Assembly: GCF_007748115.1 (NCBI RefSeq)
Contig: NZ_CP036289.1
Coordinates: 1,612,001-1,676,000 of the forward strand
Source of the DNA: Bremerella volcania
GTDB lineage: Bacteria; Planctomycetota; Planctomycetia; Pirellulales; Pirellulaceae
DNA: 64,000 bases
Reading direction: 5' to 3'
Positions 43,979 to 53,142 of this stretch are shown here, in pieces (the stretch's first letter is position 1; each line of letters opens with the position of its first letter). The translations under genes were made by a program, and so were the position numbers. The notes under the pieces are model-generated. The model did no database searches, was not told where the DNA came from, and saw only the letters and a list, made by a program, of their open reading frames with translations.

Positions 43979-44833
43979 CTAGTGCCGGACAGGCGACGTG
44001 GGAAGCATTTCGCTGCCTGCGATCGGTACGCCGCTGGAGACAGTCGAGGTCGCACTTGGGTTCGCGGCGGCGGCCGGAATTCGGATCGTGAAGGCCGTTC
44101 CCATCCCGACGGTGCTTTGCACGCGGATCTTACCGTGATGGGCTTCGATGATGTCACGGCATGCGGCCAAACCGATTCCCGTTCCCCCTTTGCCCGTTTC
44201 ATCGGGACCGGTCTTGGTCGTGTAGAACGCGTCGAAGATGTGCGGCAATTGATCGGCGGGGATGCCGGTGCCGTGATCGCGTACCAATAGGTCGACGGTG
44301 TGGTTCGCCTGGTCGTACGACAGCTTCAGAATCAGACGTCCCCCTTGGGGCATGGCTTGGCGAGCATTGATCATCAGGTTCAACAGTACCTGTTGAATCT
44401 GGTTGCCGTTGGCCATCGCCAGGGGAGCATTTTCGTTTTGGAATTCGAGTTCGATGCGATACTTGCGAAGCTCGCGCTCGAGTAGCACGATCGTGTCGTC
44501 GACGATCTTCGACAGGTCAGTCGGCTCCATCCGGTCTCCGCGGTTTTTGGCCATGGCCAGCACGCCGGTGGTGATCTTGGCGGCTCGGTCCCCGGCGGCG
44601 GCGATCTTTTCAAAACAGTTGTTGCGGGTTTGTTCGTCCTTGTGACGCAGCCCCATCCGGGCATAGTTGATCACCGCCATCAGCACGTTGTTGAATTCGT
44701 GAGTCGTGGTGCTGACGAGTTCCCCCATCGCGGTCAGTTTCTGCGCTTCAAGCAGGCGACGCTTCAAGATTTCAATTTCCTTCGCTTGACGTTCAATCAG
44801 CGAAGCATCCGAGGGGGATTGCGAATGGTTCAT
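43979..44833 (-). CDS. Soluble sensor histidine kinase
   Basis: A 284-residue cytoplasmic kinase without membrane helices or a recognisable sensor domain. A short coiled coil (SLIERQAKEIEILKRRLLEA) leads into the phosphoacceptor helix MGELVSTTTHEFNNVLMAV with the His in HEFNN, the HisKA variant of NtrB-like kinases. The HATPase domain shows QVLLNLMINARQAM (N box), DHGTGIPADQLPHIFDAFYT (G1/F boxes), GGTGIGLAACRDIIEAHHG (G2). Input is probably by a partner protein, and no response regulator is next to it. ATG 44833 is preceded by AAGG; an upstream ATG at 44893 would add 20 unstructured residues. Confidence 0.9.
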   Translation of the reverse strand: MNHSQSPSDASLIERQAKEIEILKRRLLEAQKLTAMGELVSTTTHEFNNVLMAVINYARMGLRHKDEQTRNNCFEKIAAAGDRAAKITTGVLAMAKNRGDRMEPTDLSKIVDDTIVLLERELRKYRIELEFQNENAPLAMANGNQIQQVLLNLMINARQAMPQGGRLILKLSYDQANHTVDLLVRDHGTGIPADQLPHIFDAFYTTKTGPDETGKGGTGIGLAACRDIIEAHHGKIRVQSTVGMGTAFTIRIPAAAANPSATSTVSSGVPIAGSEMLPTSPVRH

Positions 44834-45058
44834 CCTTGACCCTGCTTCCGTGTTTAATCGCGACTGGTGAGCGGACGAGCTAGCAGCTGGCACGATTCGA
44901 AATCGCAGAATCCTTTCGACGAAATCGTTGGCCTTGTCGCACTGGCCCGTAATATGTCTATCGTCGATCCCCCTTTGACCGCTACAATTTGCGCCATAAC
45001 AATCGGCAACCTTTATGGTTGCTCATGCAAATTACCTAGATCATCGGAGTTCGCAAGG

Positions 45059-45319
45059 ATGCACACCCTCGATCTACTCGACCAGGCCATCGCTACCGCC
45101 AAGGAACTCGGTTACCAGATTCGCCGTGAATGGCTCGACGGCCAAGGGGGCGGCGTTTGCGAAATCGCCGGTAAACGGTGGATCTTTCTTGACCTGAGCT
45201 TGTCCTCGATGGAACAGCTCGACCAGGTTCTGGAAGCGCTCAAGAGTGATCCCGCCTTAGAGCAAGCTCCCCTGACGCCGCAACTAGGTCAGGTGCTCGG
45301 TCGCCGCCGGGCTGCGTAA
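45059..45319 (+). CDS. Small conserved-looking hypothetical protein
   Basis: An 86-residue acidic-to-neutral protein. It begins MHTLDLLDQAIATAKELGY, continues IRREWLDGQGGGVCEIAGKR and WIFLDLSLSSMEQLDQVLEAL, and ends in a flexible part with RRRAA. The pattern helix-strand-strand-helix is clear and coding bias is normal. I do not recognise a function. ATG 45059 was chosen because CGGAG lies upstream and the fold begins there. It lies between a histidine kinase (divergent) and nadD (convergent, 7 bases apart). Confidence 0.7.
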   Translation: MHTLDLLDQAIATAKELGYQIRREWLDGQGGGVCEIAGKRWIFLDLSLSSMEQLDQVLEALKSDPALEQAPLTPQLGQVLGRRRAA

Positions 45320-45326
45320 AAACGAT

Positions 45327-45950
45327 CTAGGCTGGCGCTACTTGCTTATGGAAGACGCGCTGCGTTTCGATGTACTTCTCGACACTACGAGGCACCATAT
45401 AGCGGATTGATCTGCCGCTAGCGATCCGTGCTCGGATGTCGGTGGCCGAAAGGCCGATCAGCGGCATTTCGACGAAGTGCTGCTTGATATGAGCCATCTG
45501 ATCGTCACTAAGAACTTCCGGCAGGCGACCCCAGTCGTTTAGGTCGCTGCCAGGCCGGCCCACCGTGCAAATGGTCGCCAACTCGCAGATTTCTTCGATC
45601 TTGTGCCAATGAAAGAGAGACGCGAACGAGTCACCACCCACCAGCAGGAACAACTCGGCCTGGGGAACGATTTTCTGCAAGTCACGAAGCGTCTCGACGG
45701 TATAACTGAGACCGCCACGTTCGAGTTCGAGGGGGCTGCATTTGAACGCATGGTTTCCAGCAATCGCCAGTTCGATCATCGCCACGCGATGGGCATCCGA
45801 GGCGAGCACGCCATCTTGTTTGAGCGGATTGGTGGCGGCCGGCAAGAACCAGACTTCATCCAACGCGCACTGTTCGCGGCAAGACTCTGCGAGAAGCAAA
45901 TGGCCGTTGTGAATGGGAGAAAATGAACCCCCGTAAATTCCCAGTCGCAT
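45327..45950 (-). CDS. nadD: Nicotinate-nucleotide adenylyltransferase
   Basis: Adenylates nicotinate mononucleotide to deamido-NAD in NAD synthesis. The 207-residue protein has the nucleotidyltransferase signatures LGIYGGSFSPIHNGHLLLAE (the GSF and HxGH motifs, residues 3-22), VWFLPAATNPLKQDG, LFLLVGGDSFASLFHWHKI, and SATDIRARIASGRSIRYMVP at the C-terminus (the ISSTxIR motif). The length is normal. It is divergent from priA, with about 130 bases between the starts. Confidence 0.95.
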   Translation of the reverse strand: MRLGIYGGSFSPIHNGHLLLAESCREQCALDEVWFLPAATNPLKQDGVLASDAHRVAMIELAIAGNHAFKCSPLELERGGLSYTVETLRDLQKIVPQAELFLLVGGDSFASLFHWHKIEEICELATICTVGRPGSDLNDWGRLPEVLSDDQMAHIKQHFVEMPLIGLSATDIRARIASGRSIRYMVPRSVEKYIETQRVFHKQVAPA

Positions 45951-46079
45951 GGGTCTCCCCCTTTCGCTGCTGGCCGATGGAACGGCGTGGTGGGAAGGTC
46001 GCCTTCAAACTGCTATCGTATCGGTCCTGGGCACGATTGGCCAGAATCATCGCTTCGACCGCCAGCATTTCGGGATTTT

Positions 46080-48365
46080 GTGAAGAATCAAAAAGGACTT
46101 TTCGGCGACGAGTCGACCCCCTGGGAGCAAGACGACGCTCAAACGGGGCTGGTGGCGCAGGTCGTGATGTCGACCGGGCCAGAGCAAACGTTCGATTACC
46201 TGGTTCCTGATGCGTTGGTTGGCGAAATCTTGCCTGGCCGCAGGGTTTATGTCCCGCTTGGTCGATCCAATCGCCGCGTGATGGCGTACTGCGTGGCCGT
46301 CGAGCGGAAGGAGTACGGCACCCGCAAGCTGAAGTACGTGCTGTCGGCTCTTGATCAGCAGACGCTTCTCTCCTCGCAGATGCTGAAGATGACCCAATGG
46401 ATGGCCGAGTATTACCTCGCCAGTTGGGGGCAGGTTCTCGATGCCGTCATCCCGGCGGCCGTCCGCGGCAATGCCGGCACACGCGAAGTGACGCTGCTGA
46501 GTGTTCCCCGAGAAGTCGCTGTTCGCATCGCCACGATTAAACTGCCTGAGAAGCAGCTTCACGTGCTGACGACGCTGGCTGCTTCCAGCAAGCCGATGAC
46601 TCCGGGAGACCTGGCCGATAAGTGCCGCTGCACCCAGGCACCCATTACCGGTCTTCGCAAAAAGAAGCTCGTTACTTCGGAAGTTCGCCGGGTGAGTCAT
46701 GCCCACTTTGATGACCTCGACATCGAACGCGAACCGTCCAAGACGTTGAATGAGGTCCAAACGGCAGCCCTGAAGACGATCCTCGCACAGGTCGATGCAC
46801 CCCAGCCGAAGCCGATCCTGCTGCACGGCGTCACCGGCAGCGGGAAGACTGAGGTCTACATCCAGGCCATTCAGCACGTGATCGATCAAGGGAAGCAGGC
46901 GATCGTTCTGGTTCCGGAAATCAGTCTCACCCCGCAGACCAAACAGCGATTCGCTTCACGGTTCGATCGGATTGCCGTGCTGCACAGCCATATGAGCGAC
47001 GTCGAGCGGCACTGGCAGTGGAAACGCATTGCGTCCGGGATCGTCAACGTAGTGGTCGGGGCACGCAGTGCCGTGTTCGCGCCGACGCCACAGTTGGGGA
47101 TGATCATCCTGGATGAAGAGCACGACAGCTCGTTCAAGCAAGACTCGGTGCCTCGGTACCATGCCCGGGAAGTTGCCGCCAAGCGGGCCGAATACGAGAA
47201 GATCCCGCTGATTCTGGGGACGGCGACCCCGTCGCTCGAGACCTACTACCGTGCTCAACAAGGTGAATACGAGTTGATCTCGATGCCGCACCGCATCGGT
47301 AATCGACCTCTACCGGCGGTGCGCACGGTCGACATGCGCTACGACAAGACGACCAGCTTTCGCGGGGCGATCAGCCGTCAGCTTTATCACTCGATGAAGC
47401 GAACGCTCGAGCAGGACGGGCAAATCATTCTGCTGCTCAACCGTCGAGGGCACAGCACGCACATTCAATGTCCGGCGTGCGGTCACCTTGTGGAGTGTCC
47501 TCACTGCGAGATTCCGCTAACACATCACATTACCGACGGCAGCACCGTTTGCCATTACTGCGACTACCGTAGTTCGGCACCGCGCGTCTGTCCCGTGCCC
47601 ACGTGTCGCTATAGCGGGATTCGATTTTCCGGCATCGGTACGCAGAAGCTCGAACAGGAAGTGAAGTCGAAGTTTGGATCGTACCCGATCATTCGGATGG
47701 ACTCCGACACGATGAAGAAGCCTGGCTCGCACGAAGCGGCGCTCGAGCGGTTTCGCAATCGCGAAGTGAAGATCCTGGTCGGTACGCAGATGATCGCAAA
47801 GGGTTTGGACTTTCCCAACGTGACGCTGGTGGGAGTGATCAATGCGGACACGGCACTGCACTTTCCCGACGTCCGCGCCGGCGAGCGGACTTTTCAGTTG
47901 ATCACCCAGGTTGCGGGGCGAACCGGTCGAGGCGACCTGGGGGGAGAAGTGCTGGTGCAAACGTTGAGCCCCGATCATCCGGCGATTGAAGCGGCGACGC
48001 GGCATGACTATGCCTTGTTTGCCGAGCGAGAGCTGCCATTTCGACGCGACTTTCAAATGACGCCTTTTGCGCATATGGTTCGGATCATTGCTCGCGGTCC
48101 GACGCAGCCAGCGGTCGAACTGTTCATGCAGCAGGTTTCCGAAGAGCTGGCTCGTTTCGCCCAAGAGCAGGGGGGGGACATTTCGCAGCAGGGGCCGGCT
48201 CCGGCACCTATTGAAAAACTGCGAGGCAATTATCGCTATCACTTGCTGCTACATAGTTTCGATCGACTGCTGATGCGGGCCGCGGTGCTCCGAGTTCGCG
48301 AAAAGGTGGTCGTTCCGGACGATGTTTTGTGGATTGCCGACGTCGATCCGATCGACATGATGTAA
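46080..48365 (+). CDS. priA: Primosomal replication restart helicase PriA
   Basis: Reloads the replisome at stalled forks. From GTG 46080 the protein has 761 residues. The DNA-binding N-terminus (QVVMSTGPEQTFDYLVPDAL, RRVYVPLGRSNRRVMAYC) is followed by the helicase core: GVTGSGKTEVYIQAI (Walker A), LDEEHDSSFKQDSVPRYHAR (DEEH), GTATPSLETYYRA, and the zinc-binding Cys pairs CPACGHLVECPHC and CHYCDYRSSAPRVCPVPTC, then VLVGTQMIAKGLDFPNVTLV and GRTGRGDLGGEVLVQT. The frame is open upstream to 45987, but those residues do not look like PriA. GGGA lies 8-11 bases before the GTG. Confidence 0.94.
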   Translation: MKNQKGLFGDESTPWEQDDAQTGLVAQVVMSTGPEQTFDYLVPDALVGEILPGRRVYVPLGRSNRRVMAYCVAVERKEYGTRKLKYVLSALDQQTLLSSQMLKMTQWMAEYYLASWGQVLDAVIPAAVRGNAGTREVTLLSVPREVAVRIATIKLPEKQLHVLTTLAASSKPMTPGDLADKCRCTQAPITGLRKKKLVTSEVRRVSHAHFDDLDIEREPSKTLNEVQTAALKTILAQVDAPQPKPILLHGVTGSGKTEVYIQAIQHVIDQGKQAIVLVPEISLTPQTKQRFASRFDRIAVLHSHMSDVERHWQWKRIASGIVNVVVGARSAVFAPTPQLGMIILDEEHDSSFKQDSVPRYHAREVAAKRAEYEKIPLILGTATPSLETYYRAQQGEYELISMPHRIGNRPLPAVRTVDMRYDKTTSFRGAISRQLYHSMKRTLEQDGQIILLLNRRGHSTHIQCPACGHLVECPHCEIPLTHHITDGSTVCHYCDYRSSAPRVCPVPTCRYSGIRFSGIGTQKLEQEVKSKFGSYPIIRMDSDTMKKPGSHEAALERFRNREVKILVGTQMIAKGLDFPNVTLVGVINADTALHFPDVRAGERTFQLITQVAGRTGRGDLGGEVLVQTLSPDHPAIEAATRHDYALFAERELPFRRDFQMTPFAHMVRIIARGPTQPAVELFMQQVSEELARFAQEQGGDISQQGPAPAPIEKLRGNYRYHLLLHSFDRLLMRAAVLRVREKVVVPDDVLWIADVDPIDMM

Positions 48366-48445
48366 GCCAACGGAGGAAATCTGGGTAGTTTCAGAAGTAG
48401 GAAAGTCCTAGAATTCAAAGGTAATCGTTTCCAGAAGTGTTCTGG

Positions 48446-48475
48446 CTGAACACTGAAAACTGAACACTGAAAACT
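48446..48475. repeat. Dispersed repeat CTGAACACTGAAAA, tandem copy
   Basis: CTGAACACTGAAAA occurs twice in tandem, just before the ATG of the membrane histidine kinase. It is the same word family as 6727-6810. It leaves no normal ribosome site directly upstream of 48480. Confidence 0.65.
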
Positions 48476-48479
48476 AGTT

Positions 48480-50387
48480 ATGTCGTATCGTTCCATCAAG
48501 CGCGTTCTCGGCGAGACGAATCTCGAACGAAAGTGCCGCTTTCTATACGGAACGTGCCTGCTGCTGCTGATTACTGGCAGCTTCTGGTGGTATGGGCAAT
48601 CGACCGAACAGTTGGTGCATAACAATAACCTGAGTACCGGCCGGCACCTGGTTGATGCCGTGCTGATGAAGATCCACTGGAAGCACGATGCCCAGGCCCA
48701 GAAGAACCCGGAAGGGTGGGACGAGCACGTTCGCGATACAGGCCTCGAACTGGAGTACATGAAGTACGACTGGGAAGTCATGACGCTGGACCCCGCCGAC
48801 CGCAAGTTGGCGGCGACCAGTCGGCCGGACGAGCGGATCCTGCTGCCAGCCAACGAGGAGGAAGCCGAGATTCTGCGGCGATTGAAAGAGATTCAACAAA
48901 CCCGCGACAAGGACATCCTCGAGAAGTTCCTCAGCACGCCTGGCATCAGCACCCAGGAGACGACCGACGAGTTCGTCGAGCTAGGCCGCGGGGATGCCGA
49001 CAATGACGAAGACACGATCGCCTATTCACCAGCGTCGGAAGCTTTCTACGATGCCCAGCGTCAGAAGTACATTTACTACCAGCCCATCTACTGGAAGCGA
49101 AACTGCACGGTCGCGTGCCACAATACGAACCTGGAACTGGCCGTCTCGACCACCGGGTTTCCATTGGAAAATGAACTTCCGTTCAACGTGATCAAGATCG
49201 TCAAGGATGACGAGATCACGCAGATCGCCTTGACGAAGAACCGCGCTTACCTGTTGGCCACGGCGATCATCACGGTGGCACTTTCGATGATCGCACTTTA
49301 CTTGATCGTGCGGTACATCATCGTGAAACCACTGACGCACTTGCGGGACGTGAGCGACGAGGTGAGCCAAGGGCACATGGATGTGCGGGCCGAGATTTAC
49401 ACCGGTGACGAATTTGAAGATCTGGCTACGTCGTTCAACCGGATGCTGGCTCACTTGATCGATGCGCAAAACAAGTTGACCTACGTCAACCGAGATCTGG
49501 ACGGCAAGGTCGATCAATTGGCTCAGGCCAATATGCAGCTTTACGAAATGAACTGCCTGAAGAGTGACTTCCTGGCCAGCATGAGCCACGAACTGCGGAC
49601 GCCACTCAATAGCATCTTGGGTTTCTCGGACGTGCTGCGTGGTATCGATAGTTTGAACGACAAGCAGAAACGCTACGTCGAAAACATTCAGAAGTCGGGA
49701 CGTTTGCTGCTGGATATGATCAACGATATTCTCGATCTGGCGAAGGTCGAAAGTGGACGCATGGAAGTTCGCCCGTCGCAGTTCTCGGTCGCTTCGGTGG
49801 TCAGTGGTGCCTGCGACATGGTCCGCTCGTTGACGGAAGAAAAGAACATCGACCTGACCTGCCATGTTGATCCCAACGAAGAGCCGGCGCTTCAGGACCA
49901 ATCCAAGTTCCAGCAGATCTTGACGAACCTGCTTTCCAACGCGATCAAGTTTACGCCGGAAGGGGGCCGCATCGTCGTCAAAGCGAATCGCATCAACAAT
50001 CGTCTTGAGCTTTCCGTAAGTGACACTGGCGTGGGCATCGCGGAAGAGGACCGCGAAATCATCTTCGAGAAGTTCCGCCAAGGGACCGTGTCGCAAGGAG
50101 ATACGCTGACCCGCGAGTACTCCGGAACCGGCCTCGGCTTGTCGATCGTCCGCGAGCTATGCCAACTGCTCGGCGGAACCGTGCGAGCCGAGAGCGAACT
50201 GGGCAAGGGGAGCACTTTTTTCGTCGACATCCCGTGGGTGATCGAAGATCGTCCCGACGTTCGCGAAGATTCGTTTACGTCGCGGATTGACGAGATTACC
50301 AAGGCTAAGCATGGTGACTTTGTTCGCATTCAAGGGTCTCGCCAGATCGAAACGCCCGAAACGATCGATTCGACCACGAGAAACTGA
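48480..50387 (+). CDS. Membrane sensor histidine kinase with HAMP domain and periplasmic CX3CH motif
   Basis: 635 residues. Membrane helix 1 is at about 22-40 (LYGTCLLLLITGSFWWYG), a periplasmic sensor spans 41-258, and helix 2 lies at about 259-282 (LLATAIITVALSMIALYLIV). HAMP follows (PLTHLRDVSDEVSQGHMDVR), then a coiled coil, HisKA with SDFLASMSHELRTPLNSILG, and HATPase boxes NLLSNAIKFTPEGG, SDTGVGIAEEDREIIFEKF and SGTGLGLSIVRELCQLLGG. The periplasmic part contains NCTVACHN near residue 205, like a c-type haem site but with three residues between the Cys, and resembles Tll0287/DUF3365-type haem sensors. No response regulator is adjacent. No clear ribosome site precedes ATG 48480. Confidence 0.9.
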   Translation: MSYRSIKRVLGETNLERKCRFLYGTCLLLLITGSFWWYGQSTEQLVHNNNLSTGRHLVDAVLMKIHWKHDAQAQKNPEGWDEHVRDTGLELEYMKYDWEVMTLDPADRKLAATSRPDERILLPANEEEAEILRRLKEIQQTRDKDILEKFLSTPGISTQETTDEFVELGRGDADNDEDTIAYSPASEAFYDAQRQKYIYYQPIYWKRNCTVACHNTNLELAVSTTGFPLENELPFNVIKIVKDDEITQIALTKNRAYLLATAIITVALSMIALYLIVRYIIVKPLTHLRDVSDEVSQGHMDVRAEIYTGDEFEDLATSFNRMLAHLIDAQNKLTYVNRDLDGKVDQLAQANMQLYEMNCLKSDFLASMSHELRTPLNSILGFSDVLRGIDSLNDKQKRYVENIQKSGRLLLDMINDILDLAKVESGRMEVRPSQFSVASVVSGACDMVRSLTEEKNIDLTCHVDPNEEPALQDQSKFQQILTNLLSNAIKFTPEGGRIVVKANRINNRLELSVSDTGVGIAEEDREIIFEKFRQGTVSQGDTLTREYSGTGLGLSIVRELCQLLGGTVRAESELGKGSTFFVDIPWVIEDRPDVREDSFTSRIDEITKAKHGDFVRIQGSRQIETPETIDSTTRN

Positions 50388-50469
50388 TCATCTTCCAGGT
50401 GGGGCTTTATCCCGAACGCGTCCCGGGACATAATCGCTCGTTTAGCGAACGATCTATTGGGAGCAGTGC

Positions 50470-50934
50470 ATGGCGGCCACCTTCGAGCCTGAGGTTCTTC
50501 TTTACACGGACGGAGCGTGCAGCGGTAACCCTGGCCCTGGCGGCTGGGCGTTTATCTTGAAACATCCATCGACCGGTAAAGAGATGGAGAAGTCAGGCGG
50601 CGAACGCGAGACGACCAACAACCGCATGGAATTGATGGCCGTCATCCAAGGTCTGCAAACTCTCAGCCGAGCGTGCAGCATCGAACTGTTTACCGATAGC
50701 GTCTACGTCGGTAAGGGAATGACCGAGTGGATGCCGAAGTGGAAGAAGAACAACTGGCAGCGCAAAGAAGGCAAACAGTGGAAGCCGGTCAAGAATGACG
50801 ACCTGTGGAAACAGTTGGACGAACAGTTGCAGAAACATCGCGTCAAATACACGCGGGTTGCCGGCCACAGTGGCCACCCAGAAAACGATCGCTGCGATGA
50901 ATTGGCCGTCGCGGCCTACCAGCCCTATCGATAA
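50470..50934 (+). CDS. rnhA: Ribonuclease HI
   Basis: Cuts RNA in RNA-DNA hybrids, removing primers and R-loops. The 154-residue length matches E. coli RNase HI (155). Catalytic residues lie in LLYTDGACSGNPGPGGWAF (Asp), TTNNRMELMAVIQGLQTL (Glu), IELFTDSVYVGKGMTEWMPK (Asp) and HSGHPENDRCDELA (His and Asp). The basic protrusion KWKKNNWQRKEGKQWKPVKN for hybrid binding is present. GGGAG lies upstream of ATG 50470. It is followed by recG after 29 bases in the same direction, pairing two R-loop/fork-processing enzymes. Confidence 0.96.
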   Translation: MAATFEPEVLLYTDGACSGNPGPGGWAFILKHPSTGKEMEKSGGERETTNNRMELMAVIQGLQTLSRACSIELFTDSVYVGKGMTEWMPKWKKNNWQRKEGKQWKPVKNDDLWKQLDEQLQKHRVKYTRVAGHSGHPENDRCDELAVAAYQPYR

Positions 50935-50963
50935 CCCCGACGGATCGCCCTGGTGAGGAAGGA

Positions 50964-53060
50964 ATGTCAGATAGCCGCGCATCGACTCCGCTGCAGCGTC
51001 TTCGAACGCCGGTTCAGTTCCTGAAAGGGGTCGGGCCGCAGCGTGCCGAGCGACTGGCGAAGCTGCAACTTTACACGGCGCTCGATCTCATCTTTTTCTT
51101 TCCGCGCGACTATCAAGACCTGCTCGAGATCGTTCCGGCCGATGATTTGAAGGAAGACGAACCGGCGTCGATTACCGGGGTGATTGAAGACGTCGACTTC
51201 CGCGGAACTGGCCCTGGTCGAAGCGTCCTGGGGGTTCTGGTCCGCGATAACCAGTCGTACGTGCGCGGCGTTTGGTTCAATCAGTGCTTTCTGCGAAAAC
51301 GCTTTCAGGTTGGGCAGCACGTGATCGTCTCGGGCCGACCACGCCTGCAAGGGAACCGCTGGGAAATGGCCCATCCGGTGGTCGATATCGTTGAGCCAGG
51401 TGAGCATCCCGAAGGGGGCAAGCTGCTGCCGATCTACCCGCTAACCGAAGGAATTCGCCAAGGCCTCATGCGGAAGATGGTACATACGGCGCTCGACACA
51501 CATGGAAGCGACCTGGAAGAGGTACTGCCCGACTCGTTCCTGAAACAGCACGAGTTGCTTTCCGTTCATGATGCCCTGAACAAGATTCACCGGCCGCATT
51601 CTCGTGAAGAGATGGAAGCAGCCCGGAAGCGGTTCATCTACCAGGAACTGCTCGTCCTGCAACTGGCCATGTCGCTGCGAAAGCACCAACTGAACGAACG
51701 CAAGAGTGCGCTGCCAATTCCCGTTGACTTTCGTATCGACGAGCGGATTCGTAAGCTCCTTCCGTTTGAGCTGACTGAGGATCAGAACAAAGCAATTCAC
51801 GAGATCTGCCATGACTTGAATCGTACGATTCCCATGAACCGCTTACTGCAAGGAGACGTGGGTACCGGCAAGACGATGGTCTCGGTCTATGCGATGCTGG
51901 CCGCGGTGGCCGCCAAGACTCAGGCAGCCTTGATGGCTCCTACGGAAGTTTTAGCGAAACAACACGCACGTACGCTGAGCAAGCTATTAAGTCATGCGAA
52001 AGTTCGGATCGGCGTGCTGACAGGCTCGTTGACCGAGAAAGAACGCGCGAAGCTGTTGGCCGATGTTGCCGCCGGTGAGATCGACTTGCTAATTGGAACC
52101 CAGGCGATCATCGCGACGGAAATCACTTTTCAGAAGCTCGGCTTGGTGATCATCGACGAACAACACAAGTTCGGCGTCCGACAACGTGCGGCACTACGTA
52201 GTGCCGGCAACGATCCCCATTACCTGGTGATGACCGCCACGCCGATTCCTCGCACCGTGGCGCTAGGGATGTTTGGGGACCTCGATATCTCGACCATTCG
52301 CAATGCCCCGCCAGGGAGGCAATCCGTTAGCACGTATATCGCTGAGGACGAACAGCGGGCCAAGTGGTGGGACTTCTTTCGTAAGAAGCTGCGGGAAGGG
52401 CGGCAAGGGTACGTCATCGCGCCGCTGGTCGATGAAACGAACCGCGACGACACGCTGGGCGGGGTCGAGCAGTTGCTCGAGCATCTGGCTAATGGCGAGT
52501 TGGAAGAGTTTCGCTTAGAGATGCTGCACGGACGCATGCCGCCAGCGGAAAAGGATGCCGTGATGCAGCGTTTCGCCAATCACGAGATCGACGTCTTGAT
52601 TGCCACGACCGTGGTGGAAGTGGGGGTCGATGTCGCCAACGCCGTGCTGATGACGATCGAAAGTGGCGAACGCTTTGGCTTGGCCCAACTCCATCAGCTG
52701 CGCGGTCGAATCAGTCGCGGCAAGCATCCCGGTTATCTCTGCGTTTTCGCCAATCCCGCGACCGACGCCTCGCGCGAGCGTCTGGAAGCGTTTGCTGGCA
52801 CGACCGATGGGTTCGAGTTGGCTGAAGTCGACTTCAAGCTTCGCGGCCCTGGCGATCTGTTTGGCTGGAAACAACATGGCATGCCCCCGCTTCGTATCGC
52901 CGACTTACAGCGCGATGGCGAACTGCTGGCCAAGGCCCGTGAGGATGCGTTCTCCATTACCGACAGCGACCCCAATCTCGCTGGTGCGAAGTGGGAAAAG
53001 CTGCAGCGGATGGTGATGATTCGCTATGGAAAGTCGCTCGAAATTGGCGACTTGGGATAG
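50964..53060 (+). CDS. recG: ATP-dependent DNA helicase RecG
   Basis: Branch-migrates stalled forks and Holliday junctions. The 698-residue protein has an N-terminal wedge OB domain (TPVQFLKGVGPQRAERLAKL, FFPRDYQDL, VRGVWFNQCFLRKRFQVG), then the helicase core: PFELTEDQNKAIHEICHDL (Q-motif area), LLQGDVGTGKTMVSVYAM (Walker A), VIIDEQHKFGVRQRAAL (DEQH), TATPIPRTVALGMFGDLDIS, HGRMPPAEKDAVMQRF, TTVVEVGVDVANAVLMTIE and QLRGRISRGKHPGYLCVF. The C-terminal TRG region (GFELAEVDFKLRGPGDLFG) is intact. GAGGAAGGA lies just upstream of ATG 50964. Probably cotranscribed with rnhA. Confidence 0.96.
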   Translation: MSDSRASTPLQRLRTPVQFLKGVGPQRAERLAKLQLYTALDLIFFFPRDYQDLLEIVPADDLKEDEPASITGVIEDVDFRGTGPGRSVLGVLVRDNQSYVRGVWFNQCFLRKRFQVGQHVIVSGRPRLQGNRWEMAHPVVDIVEPGEHPEGGKLLPIYPLTEGIRQGLMRKMVHTALDTHGSDLEEVLPDSFLKQHELLSVHDALNKIHRPHSREEMEAARKRFIYQELLVLQLAMSLRKHQLNERKSALPIPVDFRIDERIRKLLPFELTEDQNKAIHEICHDLNRTIPMNRLLQGDVGTGKTMVSVYAMLAAVAAKTQAALMAPTEVLAKQHARTLSKLLSHAKVRIGVLTGSLTEKERAKLLADVAAGEIDLLIGTQAIIATEITFQKLGLVIIDEQHKFGVRQRAALRSAGNDPHYLVMTATPIPRTVALGMFGDLDISTIRNAPPGRQSVSTYIAEDEQRAKWWDFFRKKLREGRQGYVIAPLVDETNRDDTLGGVEQLLEHLANGELEEFRLEMLHGRMPPAEKDAVMQRFANHEIDVLIATTVVEVGVDVANAVLMTIESGERFGLAQLHQLRGRISRGKHPGYLCVFANPATDASRERLEAFAGTTDGFELAEVDFKLRGPGDLFGWKQHGMPPLRIADLQRDGELLAKAREDAFSITDSDPNLAGAKWEKLQRMVMIRYGKSLEIGDLG

Positions 53061-53142
53061 CTCGCTCAGGGAAAGTTGAGTGCCGGTCGAGAGTTGGTAT
53101 ACTACTGGGATACCAGCAGCTTTCATACGTTGAGCTACTTCC

